Assembly: GCA_022457155.1 (NCBI GenBank)
Contig: JAJGOT010000703.1
Coordinates: 272,110-336,109 of the forward strand
Length of the DNA: 64,000 nucleotides
Origin: Cladopsammia gracilis
Lineage: Eukaryota; Cnidaria; Anthozoa; Scleractinia; Dendrophylliidae
Direction: 5' to 3'
Position 1 is the first letter of the stretch; each line of letters starts with the position of its first letter. Of the stretch, positions 21,930 to 32,778 are shown one piece after another. Made by a program: the position numbers and the translations under genes. Under the pieces are notes generated by a model that did not search any database, was not told the DNA's origin, and saw only the letters and a list, made by a program, of their open reading frames with translations.

Positions 21930-23975
21930 GCACTAGATTGAATTTCTGATCACGAGCTTGTCACCTTTGTTGAAGAGATTCAGTAGAGTATGATTGTGTT
22001 TTTTTTGTGATTTGTGATTGGTTTTTTTTTGTGATTGAAACAAAAGAAGTCTCCGAAAGATAAATGACCTGGCGTCGTGGCTTTAGTAAAAAAAAACGCG
22101 AATATCCAGGGATAGATTAACCACATGACTTACGGTATACTGTATGAATCATTGATTGCAGATTTTGTTATTATCGGTAAGTCTCTATAGTCGACTTGCT
22201 TGTAGTTTGTAAATTTGTATTTCATATTTTGTCACACTCACTGCGGGCCTGGTAAGGTACTCCTTTCATACCCGGTATGCAAGATTTGCGTACCGCCAAA
22301 ACAAACACTGACCTATAGTTTGCTCAGTTTTAAGCAAGATATAACGCTCAAAGTTTAAGGTCGTGCTAATATTGAGGTGTTCTTTCTTGCAATATCAATG
22401 ATTTTTCTTTCCAAGCCGAAATGTGACAAATTATGAAAAACTGCAAGGTGGCCAGTGCCAAAACAAATACTTATCAAAATATTCATTTATTGGTGTTTCA
22501 AAACAGATTTGAAGGTGCTGGTGTCACAGAAGCTGATTTTGACCACATGTGAATTGAACATTATCATCATCATCTTTATTTATTAAAAAAAAAATACGGG
22601 ATCACTTTCATTTAAAAATGCTCTTCCAGTGAGCCGTGGACTACATGCAATAATTAATCTTATAAACGTTGAAAAACAACCTTATCCATTATAATCACAA
22701 ACTATCCAATAAAAATTATTTATCTAAATATAACTAATTATCATAAACCTAAATCTAACCTTATATAATAAATTTAATTAAATCTTATTAACTCTACCTA
22801 TTACATCAGTTTACTACAAAGTATTTCATTTGACAGGCTAGCCTTAAAAGCATTCAGACTAGCATCATCTCTTGCTTCTGCTGGGCTAAATTGAGTTAGT
22901 GAAGAATCTGTTGTTATACTGACCACCAGTTAGCCTGTGAACAGGCTTCTTTTTGGGGAATTTGGGGAACTTGGGAAATTGGGTTAGGTTAATTGGGTTA
23001 GGTTAACTAGATTGAATTTCTGATCACGAGCTTGTCATCTTTGTTGAAGAGATTCAGTAGAGTATGTGTGGAATGAAGCGGTGTGATTGAAACAAAAGAA
23101 GTCTCCGAAAGATAAATGACAAATGACCTGGCGTCGTGGCTTTAGTAAAAAAAAACGCGAATATCCAGGGATAGATTAACCACATGACTTACGGTATACT
23201 GTATGAATCATTGATTGCAGATTTTGTTATTATCGGTAAGTCTCTATAGTCGACTTGCTTGTAGTTTGTAAATTTTTATTTCATATTTTGTCACACTCAC
23301 TGCGGGCCTGGTACGGTACCCCTTTCATACCCGGTATGCAAGATTTGCGTACCGCCAAAACAAACACTGACCTATAGTTTGCTCAGTTTTAAGCAAGATA
23401 TAACGCTCAAAGTTTAAGGTTGTGCTAATATTAAGGCGTTCTTTCTTGCAATATCAATGATTTTTCTATTATGAAAAACTGCAAGGTGGCCAGTGCCAAA
23501 ACAATTAGCTATCAAAATATTGATTTATTGGTGTTTCAAAACAGATTTGAAGGTGCTGGTGTCACAGAAGCTGATTTTGACCACATCTGATGTAAACATC
23601 ATCATTATCATCTTTATTTATTTAAAAAAAAACACGGGATCACTTTCATTTAAAAATGCTCCTTCCAGTGAGCCTTGGACTATATGCAATAATTAATCTT
23701 ATAAAACGTTTAAAAACAACCTTATCCATTATATATAATCACAAACTATCCAATAAAAATTATATATCTAAATATAACTAATTATCATAAACCTAAACTT
23801 ACCTTATATAATAAATTTAATTTAATCTTATTTAACTCTACCTATCACATCAGTTTACTAAAAAGTATTTCATTTGACAGGCTAGCCTTAAAAGCATTCA
23901 GACTAGCATGATCTCTTGCTTCTGCTGGGCTAAATTGAGTTAGTGAAGAATCTGTTGTTACACTGACCACCAGTT
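21930..23975. repeat. ~1-kb local tandem duplication upstream of paralog B
   Basis: Copy 1 (about 21930-22935) and copy 2 (about 23008-23975) both begin ACTAGATTGAATTTCTGATC and end ACTGACCACCAGTT. Internal landmarks repeat in order: AAAGATAAATGAC, CACATGACTTACGGTATACT, CTATAGTCGACTTGCTTG and TACGGGATCACTTTC / CACGGGATCACTTTC. The copies differ by scattered substitutions and small indels. The part near 22260-22440 also matches 7470-7580 upstream of paralog A. Non-coding. Confidence 0.9.
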
Positions 23976-24521
23976 CGTCCAAAATTAATACCATGTTAAG
24001 GGTGTCTACAAAACGAAGACCTAAGACCTAAGACTTAGACACCCCATGTATGAACCCGTCTGTAATGAGTTGCAACACAATAAAGCGGTTTATTTCTAGG
24101 ATATCAATCAAGTAGAAATACTGTTTCGTGATATAGTACAGAACTTAACTATAATAATTGTTAATTGTTTTATCTTTGTTGTTTTTTAAAGGTATATTGC
24201 AGATCACGACACAACTTATTAAGGCCGACCAGACTCAGTCTCCTTCATTTGCTCGTGCTTAGTCATGTAAATCAAAGCAGTTGATTATCTGTTTTCCTTT
24301 CTTTCCCAAACTTATATAAATTGACTACAGTTACCGTTATTGTCAAACACAAAAACACACTCCGCTATAAAAACTTTTTATTCTTATAACCTCTGACCAA
24401 CAAACAAGACTCCCAGAAGGCTTGTGTAGAAACGGAAACCCTCAAAGCTCGTCTTTCTTGGTTGTTTCAAAACGGGAAATCCGTCGAGCAATATCCTGGC
24501 AATATACAAAGAAATCCATTG

Positions 24522-24610
24522 GTGGCCTAATATATAAAACACTGTTGACCCAAAACAGAGTATTGCGTCAATTTGACGAATAAGCGTTAAACGGCTTTAA
24601 GCAACTGGAA
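24522..24610. repeat. Truncated copy of the ~330-bp repeat
   Basis: Contains ACTGTTGACCC and AGTATTGCGTCAATTTGACG and then GCGTTAAACGGCTTTAAGCA, matching the start of the repeat copies at 60636 and 60988. It marks the right edge of unit 2. The following 24620-24830 has a palindromic GTTTCGCCCCGTTTGGGGC and looks like another dispersed element. Confidence 0.6.
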
Positions 24611-25115
24611 CCGACAAACTGCAAGGCTGATCTGACTGCGTGAAAAAGTAGATTTTGCGAGACACCAATGCGACAGAAACCGATAAAGCAGGGTAGCAAC
24701 CGCGGACAGCTGTTTCGCCCCGTTTGGGGCTCGTCAGCGCGGTGTAGCTTGTAACAAACAAAGAACGGCTACAAGAATACAGTCGCAAATAGATGGCACA
24801 ATAACCCGTACACAATATCAAGTTCCGTACCTTGGAACCAACTTGTCACCCGCATCACGCGTGCCACATCACGTGTTGCGGGAACAAGCCGTCCCAAGAT
24901 CATGTGTCACAATGGTGTCTCGCAAAAACTGAATGTACATGGCAAGCCAGTGTAAACATTCAAACGCATGGGCAAAACCATGCGTTTGAATGTTGCTGGT
25001 TACTGGGCCCTTTGAATATATTTTCTGTGGCCTGGTAGTCGCAGCATTTGATTGATATCAACAATAATTTGTCTTTTTCCTGTAATAATACTGATTGTTT
25101 TTAATCCCTTCTCAG

Positions 25116-25282
25116 CTGCAGAAAAGACGACAGTGAAGAAAAGGAGGAAAAGAAAACAAGATTCTGACGACAGCTCCAATTCTGACTCCGCCTCAGATTC
25201 TGGCACAGAATCAGGGAGCGACTCCTTGTCAGATGGGACTAAAAAATGGAAAAGTACTAAAAAGAAAAAACGGAAAAACTGA
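25116..25282 (+). CDS. 3'-terminal-type exon encoding a Lys/Ser/Asp-rich tail
   Basis: A good acceptor (CCCTTCTCAG, ending 25115) precedes an open segment that, entered with one leftover base, reads AEKTTVKKRRKRKQDSDDSS, then an alternating Ser/Asp stretch, then KKKKRKN and TGA. Basic clusters flank an acidic, serine-rich core, which suits a nuclear protein with potential casein-kinase-type sites; this is inference from composition. The host gene is not recognised and upstream exons were not identified. Further Lys-rich sequence follows the stop in another frame (25293-25360), so the real 3' structure may differ. Confidence 0.45.
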
Positions 25283-25373
25283 ATGATTATGTATTAAAAG
25301 AGGAAAGATAAAAAGAAGGCAAAAAAAGAAAAAGAAGGAAAACGAAGACAGGTTAACTTAGCTATAAGTAATT

Positions 25374-25536
25374 CAGGGCCGTAGCCAGTATGAGGCAAAC
25401 CGAGCCAGGCACTTGCCTCAGACATGATCCCAGTGTTTTGTTTAAACGTAGTCATCATAAAGACCCTAAATAGCTAGACGGGGAATTTAACCATGGATAT
25501 TGCCTCAGTCTTTATTTTTTTCTGGCTACGGCCCTG
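25374..25536. mobile_element. MITE with CAGGGCCGTAGC ends, copy 1
   Basis: The left end CAGGGCCGTAGCCAG and right end CTGGCTACGGCCCTG are perfect inverted repeats. Inside, GAGGCAA- and TTGCCTC-type motifs form further short inverted repeats. A second family member lies at 32779-32959. CAGGG-type ends fit hAT elements, but no clear 8-bp duplication is seen. Confidence 0.8.
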
Positions 25537-26296
25537 AGTATTAAAAGCAGTTTTTAACTTGTGAATATGTGAAGTGTTGTACGAGTTACAGCTCACAGGG
25601 AAAAAAATGCAAATATTCATTTGGCAGATCAGCGGTAAATATTGAGCCAGTGATATGTAATGGTCACCTGCCTTACCCGTGGCAATGGTGTTGGAGGAAA
25701 AAGAGGGTGGAGAGTTGAATACAGGGGGCGGGGACGGTGGAGGAAAATGTCTAGGAGAGGGGAGGGTATGAAGGTTGTTTCATATCCATGAGTTGGCTGA
25801 CAGGAGCAAGTCATACCTTTGTTGTAGGTTGGTCAAGTGGCATGTTGGACTTTCTGTCCAAAGTTCAGTGGTTCAAGGCCTGCTGGTGTCTGTCATCTTA
25901 TTGATGTTGTTGTTGCTGTCTCTACTTTCAGTCCCTCTTCACCCAGGTTTAAGAAAGTCCTAAAAATAGCCATTCTTTTGTTAAGGCTAAGTATGTTCAT
26001 CTTGCAAAAAGTAGAAACGACATATATTATTTTTAGTTGCACGATTTTGTTGCCCGTATTACTTTACCTTTATACCATACATGTATGTTGAGGAATTCAT
26101 TAGGTTTTTGTTCTATGTACTTTTCATCCGACATTATTTTAGAGTTCAGGTAACATGTCTCCCCATGCTAAATGCACCTTTGAAATGCGGGATATATGTT
26201 TATGGTATTCCTTTGACCCTTTTTACAACATGATGTTACTAATACTTCACCATAAATACTATTGTTACTAACGTCAGCCGTTAATTTCTAATCTAG

Positions 26297-26378
26297 CCCA
26301 GGAGATGATAAACCAAACAGTCCAGAGCTTCTAAGTACAGTGGCGGCAGTTAAAGTCCCTGATGAACCTGATTATTAA
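26297..26378 (+). CDS. Possible terminal coding exon
   Basis: After the acceptor-like TTTCTAATCTAG (ending 26296) an 82-nt segment entered with two leftover bases reads PGDDKPNSPELLSTVAAVKV, then PDEPDY and TAA. A hydrophilic start and an acidic end suggest a protein C-terminus. It could belong with the 25116 exon as an alternative 3' end, but the phases do not connect directly. The gene is not recognised and the evidence is limited to the splice signal and openness. Confidence 0.3.
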
Positions 26379-28167
26379 TTTCTGTCGAGAAGAAGCTGCA
26401 CCCCTCCCCTGTCAGCATCGGCGTACGCGGGAAAAATTTCGTCGGGGGTGCTGAACTTTATTTGCCCGAATGAAACTCGTGACGTCATGTTTATTTGTCA
26501 GGATGATGATGCTTCTAGCACTCGCTGACAATTTACTTTTCTACCGCTGTGAACGATTTGAGAATGAGCTTCTACATCTCGCAATTTTCTTCGCACTTCA
26601 CACGGTACCGATAAGATCTTTTACGAGACTTCGACGAAGACATACTATTTAATCGCTCACGACCAGATACCAACCACACATACAAGATGGTCGCCAAATG
26701 TTCTACTTAGAGTGCCTTTTTTTGGGACATATTCTGGTCATTCTGAAATCAGAATACGCTAACAAAACTATGTTGTTTATTTTCTCACACACGAAACTTT
26801 TTTCAGGTACACATAGTCAAAGTAGCGACTTTTTTCCATATTTTACAAGAGGAATAGGTGCAATAGTTTGAGGTTTTCTGTTTTTGGAATGGGCAGAATA
26901 CGTAGAAAAGAAACGTGCCCTTCCCTGCGCGGTCTACATTATCATTCCCACCCGGCTTGGAGGACCACAACGCAAATTTGTCGTTCTATGCCTGCTCACG
27001 CGGTGAGCATCTAATGGAGCTATCACATGAATGACACGATCGATGTAGTATAGAGTTCGGTTAGAAAGTTAAGTGAGTAATGTGAGTTACGAAATAAAAA
27101 CAAATAAATTAAGACATTGAATCACAAAATAACTCAGTAATTTTACTGTGTCTGTGGTGCCCGAATAGTCGCCCAGTGTTGCTCGAATAATACTATATTT
27201 TTTACGACTGGAAGGGGGGGGGGGGGGGGCTGCAGGTCCCCTAGCCACTCCCCCTCGTACACCTATGCCCGTCAGAGAAAAGAGGCTTGAATAGTATAGG
27301 CAAAAAATAGATATGCTTCTCACAAATTAGTATTTTTCTGTCATACATGTATGTCATTCGTTGTCAATTTCTTTTAAAATCGAAGGGAAATTTGGTCTTC
27401 ACAAAACTGTTCACTTTCTTTAGTGTTAAGGTGGAACTGACTTTTCCAACATAAATGGAGTCTAGTGAAAGGCCAATACAGCAGCAACAACAACAGAAAA
27501 ACAGGGAAATAGCTTTACGTATATCAAATTAAAGCCTGTAGAGCTGGCTATCTAGCTAAAAATACCTTTTATCTTCTAATAGAATGAATTATTTAAGTCT
27601 AAATGCGAACGTCTGAATCAGCTTTTGAAAGCTGCAACTAAAAGCGATTATTATATTTTGCTTATTTGATTTGTTCTCGGCTTTCCGGACCCATGCAAGA
27701 CGATAAAAAATGCGTGTCTGCGTTTTCCCATATTCAATTTTAGTGAAAAGTTACAGAACAGTTTCGAAATGGGGCGAAAGAGACTGGAGTAATTGCGCGG
27801 AAATGGCTCTAAACGAAAACATTTTAAAATTACGTCATGACAATGACTATAGCGTTTTCACCAATGACTGGGCATTTGTTTGATATCATTATTGCAGCAT
27901 CAACTTATAAAGAACTGTAGCATTGATCCATCAAAGTAGAAATGATGGAAAATGTTTCCTTATTCATTTTCTTATTCTTTCCTGATTTTCGCGAGTCTTA
28001 ATTTTCCGCAATATTTGGTGAAGCGTGGTCGAAAAGAGGCATTTGGAGGCATGTTGACACCAGTCCAAGACCTGATCATGGCAGTCAATTGTCAAGTATA
28101 ATGGAAGCCTCCTCTCTCCGAACACAGAAAGTTACGAAAGTTTGAGGCCACGTTTTTACTTAAGAAA
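26379..28167. other. Intergenic interval with dispersed-repeat pieces
   Basis: No gene is supported. A run of G at about 27208-27229 lies next to CCACTCCCCCTCGTACACC. The segment about 27510-27760 is related, in inverted orientation, to about 62160-62430 (shared landmarks: AGAGCTGGCTATCTA against TAGATAGCCAGCTCT; AGTGAAAAGTTACAGAA against TTCTGTAACTTTTCAC), so both belong to one dispersed family. Confidence 0.5.
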
Positions 28168-28169
28168 AC

Positions 28170-28438
28170 GCTACAATTAGCTGCAAGAGTAGTTGAGACA
28201 CTTTCATTCACAAGTGCTTTTTTGGAAGAAGTGCACCATGGCTACCTTTCCTTTCCCCTCCCCCCTTATCAATGTTGTTTTGTGACCGGCGCCATGTCCA
28301 AAACTTTGCTAACAACATTGAACGGGGGAGGGGGTTGTGAGGGGAATATATTGTTCTTTTGTTTTTCGAGGCATCATTTTTTATAAACGTGAGTGTAGTT
28401 TGTGAGAGTGTCTCAACAATTTTGCAGCTAATTGTAGT
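28170..28438. mobile_element. Inverted-repeat element (MITE-like)
   Basis: The left arm CTACAATTAGCTGCAAGAG, with AGTTGAGACACTTTCATTCACAA, is mirrored by TTGTGAGAGTGTCTCAACA, with TTTTGCAGCTAATTGTAG, at the right end. The interior has C-rich and G-rich stretches that also pair (CCCCTCCCCCC near 28256; GGGGGAGGGGG near 28323). Non-coding. Confidence 0.75.
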
Positions 28439-28540
28439 TTAATCTAATTTATTACGATGACAAGAGCTTTCCGCTAAAACCATACGTTGGGTGCATCTAA
28501 TGAACATGCGAATGGTTTGTCATTTTTTTTTCATTGTTAG

Positions 28541-28622
28541 CAATATAACTGATGATGACGCATTTGACGGCGAACAATTGTTTCAGCTTCTGAGTGAGGT
28601 CACTGATCAAGAGGATTTAAAG
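28541..28622 (+). CDS. Upstream exon of NOX-like gene (degenerate EF-hand region)
   Basis: An 82-nt segment lies between acceptor TTCATTGTTAG and donor AAG|GTAAGA. Entered with two leftover bases it reads NITDDDAFDGEQLFQLLSEV and then TDQEDLK, ending in phase 0, which fits the next exon at 30164. The acidic/hydrophobic pattern with the next exon resembles a worn EF-hand pair, as found before the membrane domain of calcium-regulated NOX5- or DUOX-type oxidases. More exons should lie upstream, but I could not identify them. Confidence 0.6.
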
Positions 28623-28702
28623 GTAAGACAGAATTGTCCACGTTTGTCCTTAAAATTAAAGGGGCTATGTCATTAGGTTGAACATTACTTTGAAAAGCCA
28701 CA

Positions 28703-29310
28703 AAACATATATATTAGTATCTAAGGAAACCTTATCTGGTCCAGTTTTGCTAAACATAACTATATTAGTATCTAAGGAAACCTTATTTAATGGTTCAGTT
28801 TTACTAAGGATGACTATATTAGTATCTAAGGAAACCTTATCTAATGGTCCAGTTTTGCTAAGCATGACTATATTAGTATCTAAGGAAACCTATATCTAAT
28901 GGTCCAGTTTTGCTAAGGATGACTATATTAGTATCTAAGAAAACCTTATCTAATGGTCCAGTTTTGCTAAGGATGACTATATTAGTATCTAAGAAAACCT
29001 TATCTAATGGTCCAGTTTTGCTAAGGATGACTATATTAGTATCTAAGAAAACCTTATCTAATGGTCCAGTTTTGCTAAGGATGACTATATTAGTATCTAA
29101 GGAAACCTTTTCTAATGGTCCAGTTTTGCTAAGGATGACTATATAAGTATCTAAGGAAACCTTATCTAATGGTCCAATTTTGCTAAGGATGACTATATTA
29201 GTATCTAAGAAAACCTTATCTAATGGTCCAGTTTTGCTAAGGATGACTATATTAGTATCTAAGGAAACCTTTTCTAATGGTCCAGTTTTGCTAAGGATGA
29301 CTATATAAGT
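28703..29310. repeat. 54-bp intronic minisatellite, about 11 copies
   Basis: The unit is GACTATATTAGTATCTAAG(A/G)A followed by AACCTTATCTAATGGTCCAG and TTTTGCTAAGGAT. It lies in the intron between the NOX-like exons at 28541-28622 and 30164-30229. Because 54 is divisible by three, a reading frame stays open through parts of it; there is no sign that it is translated. Confidence 0.95.
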
Positions 29311-29777
29311 GAACTGAAACTATTAACAACTGTCTATGGCTATGGATGACCACAATGAAAATGGATTGCGATATGAAAAATGTAGGCTTAACGTTTCAAG
29401 TTTCTTTCTTTTTTGAGGTCTTTGAAAAGTCGATAATCCTTTTAATTTGAACAAAGAATTTGTGCATGAGTGAATGTACTTTCCAAAATTGCAGCACAGC
29501 TGACCAGAACCGCCCAACCTGTTACATAGTCCTTTTAAATAGTTTTAAATAAAAAAACTTACTATATACTGTAATCTGGGCGGTTGGATAATAAAAACCA
29601 AATCAATACCCTAATGATAATTTAACATTGAAACTTTGTATTACGCTTACATTGGTGAGAAGAGCGTGGCGAGCCAAAAGAAGGTCTGAGTAGGCTATAA
29701 GGTATACGAACTTCTCGCCAGAATTAAGCTAGATTAATCGCTCTAACTTACCGTGGTATTAATGCTTTATCAGTATA

Positions 29778-30024
29778 GAGCCGGTTTTCAATCGAGTGTC
29801 CAAAGTAATTTAGTGATTGTGTTTGGTTTTACATCGCTATGTGTTGTTATTGGCTAAAAATCTCGCGCCATTTGATCAACCAATCAGAAGTAAAACCAAA
29901 GCCAATCGTGGCTTCCTGTATTTTCTCGATTTCTGATTGGTTCATTAGATTGTCTGCGTCTGTTATAAATAAGCCAAACTGATAACCTTGGTTGGGTTTT
30001 ACGACACTCAATTGAAAATCGCTC
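29778..30024. mobile_element. MITE of the TTTTCAATTGAGTGTC family, copy 1 (intronic)
   Basis: Ends GAGCCGGTTTTCAATCGAG and CTCAATTGAAAATCGCTC are inverted repeats of about 23 bp. Internal ATTGGCTAAAAATCTCGCG and CCAATCAGAAGTAAAACCAA match, in inverted order, the copy at 36879-37160. It sits in the intron of the NOX-like gene. A TA target site is possible. Confidence 0.8.
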
Positions 30025-30163
30025 CAAATATCAATTTGTTAAGGGTTTGGTGACATAGGTGCATGTCTACAATAATTGCTGGGTGTTGAAGATTATTTAA
30101 AAAAGCTGAATGATTATCGTTGATTATATATATATTTGAAACCCCAAATATGTTATAATTTAG

Positions 30164-30229
30164 GTCATTATGGACATATACACAGACGACATGGGTTTCA
30201 AATACCAAGAGTTTTTCCATGATTTGAAG
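30164..30229 (+). CDS. Middle exon of NOX-like gene (EF-hand-like)
   Basis: A 66-nt exon (22 codons) lies between acceptor TTATAATTTAG and donor AAG|GTGAGA, phase 0 at both ends. It reads VIMDIYTDDMGFKYQEFF and then HDLK. The arrangement hydrophobic-Asp-Asp-x-Gly-Phe-x-x-x-Glu resembles an EF-hand loop with its last Glu kept, but the first calcium ligands are missing, so calcium binding is doubtful. It joins in frame to the large exon at 30813. Confidence 0.65.
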
Positions 30230-30812
30230 GTGAGAATTTTCGTATTATTTTTGCTTCCTTTCGCTTCTATTAATCTAGAGTCATTTATTGTAGTTGTTTT
30301 ATTCAATTTGTATAATACAATATACTTAATACATTTGATGACTTAAAATAGCTGCAAAATAGCTACAACATAACATTAAGTTTAACTGAAGGGATGCATA
30401 CGCATTTTGAAGGGCGAAAAGGTGCTTTGGAAGCCAATTCTGAAATCGCGTTTTGAAATCTTTTGGCAACAGTGTTTGTGAATCACTTCATTGAAAATAC
30501 AATACTGGTTTTCGGCAAGTATTCCTTTTAATTAGAGCATTCTTGAGACAATTAGTCATGCAGCCGGTGCATTACTGAACAACCGATAACTTTCCAAACT
30601 TGTTCTTCTGAAGAAATGACGTAATGTTCCATATCTAGAGTCAGGAAATACACCAAACTTACCCAGCGTCCGATCCATGGAGATTGATCTTGGCTCATTG
30701 CAATAATGTGTTGACTATCCAAATGTTAATCCACACTAAAATGTACCGTTACTAATGGAGCTGAAAGCTGATACTGTGTTCTAACGGCAATTCATTTTTT
30801 TTTCATAAACAG

Positions 30813-32738
30813 GAAATGGAAGAATGCCATAAAAAGGTTCGTCTGCCTTCAAGGAAAAACAAAGTTTCCCCTCCCTCTAAAATATTTTCCATGGAGATTC
30901 CTGAAAATCAAACACGCTCCCCATCGAAACCGAGATCATCCGGCATCAGACGCAATCAAAGGCGGTTTTCCATCTCATACGAGGCTTTGGTTTGGATTGT
31001 TTTCTTTGTCGTAACAACATTGTGTGTGGTTGATCACTTTGTTCTCAAAGGCGACGTCGTTCTTAAAAGAGGAGGAAAGCTTCCAAGACGCCTCTTGGGA
31101 ACTAACATCGGTGAGACGATCACCAACATCGTGTGGGCGGTCACAGCGCGTATCATTATTACATCTCAGAATCTCATGTTCTACACGATGCTGTGGTGCT
31201 TCCCAAACTTCATAAGCGAGATCTCCCCAAGGTGGTTAACAATGGATGGAATCCGTGATATCCATTTGAGAATCCATAGATTCGCTGGTATCTTCCTGAT
31301 AGCCATTCCGTCCCTTGCCCACGTCCTTGTCATATTCGTTCCACCCCTCGTTGACGGCACAGCACTGAAATACTACCCACCAAGTACGTTTAACTTCAGC
31401 AGCTCTCCAGGTCACTTGAACTGGTCAAAGTTCTGGGATCCTGCAGCCGTACAGGGTTGGACCTTTAATGACCACACTGGAGTCCATCTCACCTCGGACG
31501 AGATATACCGCTTCGTGCTCATGATCGTGTTGTTCTGCTTGATCTTTCCCCTGAGCAGATCACATTACGCTAACCAACGAAGCTACTCGTTGGCCATGAC
31601 CTTGCACGTGTTTGCTGGAATCTGGTACGCTGTTGACAACATTCGAAAGATCACACACGGACTGGCGCATTTCTTTAATCTGCCTATGCTCATCATCTGG
31701 TGTGTGGACCGAGTGCTCTCCATTTGGTTCTATCGGCATCAGCACGGTCACATTGTGCGGAAAGAAGTCATCGGAAACAACGAGTACATAGTCATGTACG
31801 TCAAACTAGATAAGAACGTCAAGCATTCCGTTGGGGATGTTTACTATCTTCATCAACAAGTCAAGGAAAGCACAGGAATGTTACCTCAACGATCTCATCC
31901 TTTTACGACGTTTAGTAATTTATCGCAAGATTCGACCTGGGACATTGGTTTTGTTATGTCGATAATGGAAGACGAGGAGCAGTTGTGCCTGCCTTGGACA
32001 AGCTGGTTGGCCACCGATGAGAAAACGTTGACTTTGCACACATGGGGACCTTATCGTTCGTCTGTTTGGAAGCTGTGTCATCTCATTCAAGAATCAGAAG
32101 CGATGCAATGGCCTTCCCACTTTCTTCTGTTTGCAACAGGATCTGGATGCGGCTATCTCTTGGATGTTCTGAGCTGCCTGGCTCACAGAGAACAGCCAAA
32201 TATCCAAAGCAGAAGCGAAACAAAAAAACAAATGAACATCAACATTTTTTACTCAGTCCGCTGCAAGGCATTTTACCACTTTTTACGCAAACCTATCGAC
32301 GAACTCCTGAAAAAGATCAGAGAAAATAACACTGTTAATATCACTTTCCAATTTTACGTCACTAGTCCTGAGGAAAAACAGGATGACACCGATACCGCAT
32401 GCGCAGCAGACACCCAAATCCAACTCATCAATGGTCGAATAGATTTCGAGAAAGCTCTCAAGTCCGCTAACAAAAAGTCTTGTTGTTACTTTGTAGGACG
32501 GCCAGCGATCGCAGAAAACGTGGAAAAGGTTTGCAAACGAAAAGGGGTTAGATTAGTAAAGGATTACACGAACGGACAGGGAGGTGAACAAGACCGCCGT
32601 TCGTTGATAAAGTACCTTAAAATAAGCTTTTGGGTTATATTTTTTATAATCACAATTTGCGCTGTGGTTGGTCTTGTAATTGATGTTAAAAGCATCAAGC
32701 GTTCTCTTCAAAACTATGGCTTGAATAAAACAAAGTAA
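30813..32738 (+). CDS. Diverged NADPH-oxidase/ferric-reductase-like membrane flavocytochrome, last exon
   Basis: The exon starts after CATAAACAG at 30812 and is open for GAA plus 640 codons from the Met at 30816. Numbering from that Met: membrane segments at about 57-76, 104-130, 155-177, 230-247, 259-277 and 284-302 form a ferric-reductase-like core. Candidate heme histidines are H154 and H169, and H264 and H281 or H285. The FAD-binding HPFT is at 361-364. The nucleotide-binding loop is GSGCG (442-446), and the usual C-terminal Cys-Gly-Pro is replaced by VGRP (560-563). An additional hydrophobic segment (about 603-623) lies near the C-terminus, which family members normally lack. Known members move electrons from NADPH through FAD and two hemes across the membrane to oxygen or metals. 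The histidine spacings (14 and 16 residues between, against 13 and 12 in gp91phox) and the altered NADPH motif make ordinary activity uncertain. No frame damage is seen. Confidence 0.75.
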   Translation, partial: EMEECHKKVRLPSRKNKVSPPSKIFSMEIPENQTRSPSKPRSSGIRRNQRRFSISYEALVWIVFFVVTTLCVVDHFVLKGDVVLKRGGKLPRRLLGTNIGETITNIVWAVTARIIITSQNLMFYTMLWCFPNFISEISPRWLTMDGIRDIHLRIHRFAGIFLIAIPSLAHVLVIFVPPLVDGTALKYYPPSTFNFSSSPGHLNWSKFWDPAAVQGWTFNDHTGVHLTSDEIYRFVLMIVLFCLIFPLSRSHYANQRSYSLAMTLHVFAGIWYAVDNIRKITHGLAHFFNLPMLIIWCVDRVLSIWFYRHQHGHIVRKEVIGNNEYIVMYVKLDKNVKHSVGDVYYLHQQVKESTGMLPQRSHPFTTFSNLSQDSTWDIGFVMSIMEDEEQLCLPWTSWLATDEKTLTLHTWGPYRSSVWKLCHLIQESEAMQWPSHFLLFATGSGCGYLLDVLSCLAHREQPNIQSRSETKKQMNINIFYSVRCKAFYHFLRKPIDELLKKIRENNTVNITFQFYVTSPEEKQDDTDTACAADTQIQLINGRIDFEKALKSANKKSCCYFVGRPAIAENVEKVCKRKGVRLVKDYTNGQGGEQDRRSLIKYLKISFWVIFFIITICAVVGLVIDVKSIKRSLQNYGLNKTK

Positions 32739-32778
32739 CTGTAGAAGAACATTTTTAGTAATAACATGCCATACTATA

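Larger units (their letters stand above)
13785..24610. repeat. Segmental duplication unit 2
   Basis: The left boundary is placed where CAATTCGGGGATTCCCCTTA begins, matching 39784 in unit 3. The right boundary is placed at the truncated 330-bp repeat near 24522-24610. Between them the order is the same as in units 1 and 3. The region 13785-20205 carries no intact gene: it contains the ~125-bp repeats, a 7-bp CCCCACA repeat near 15335-15380, the hairpin insert at 17123-17464 and exon-like remnants. The minisatellite is reduced to one unit. Confidence 0.85.

Noticed and set aside
24620..24830. Possible SINE or Penelope-type fragment around GTTTCGCCCCGTTTGGGGC
   Set aside because: Only a short palindromic motif is recognisable; no A/B boxes, tail or target duplication could be defined.
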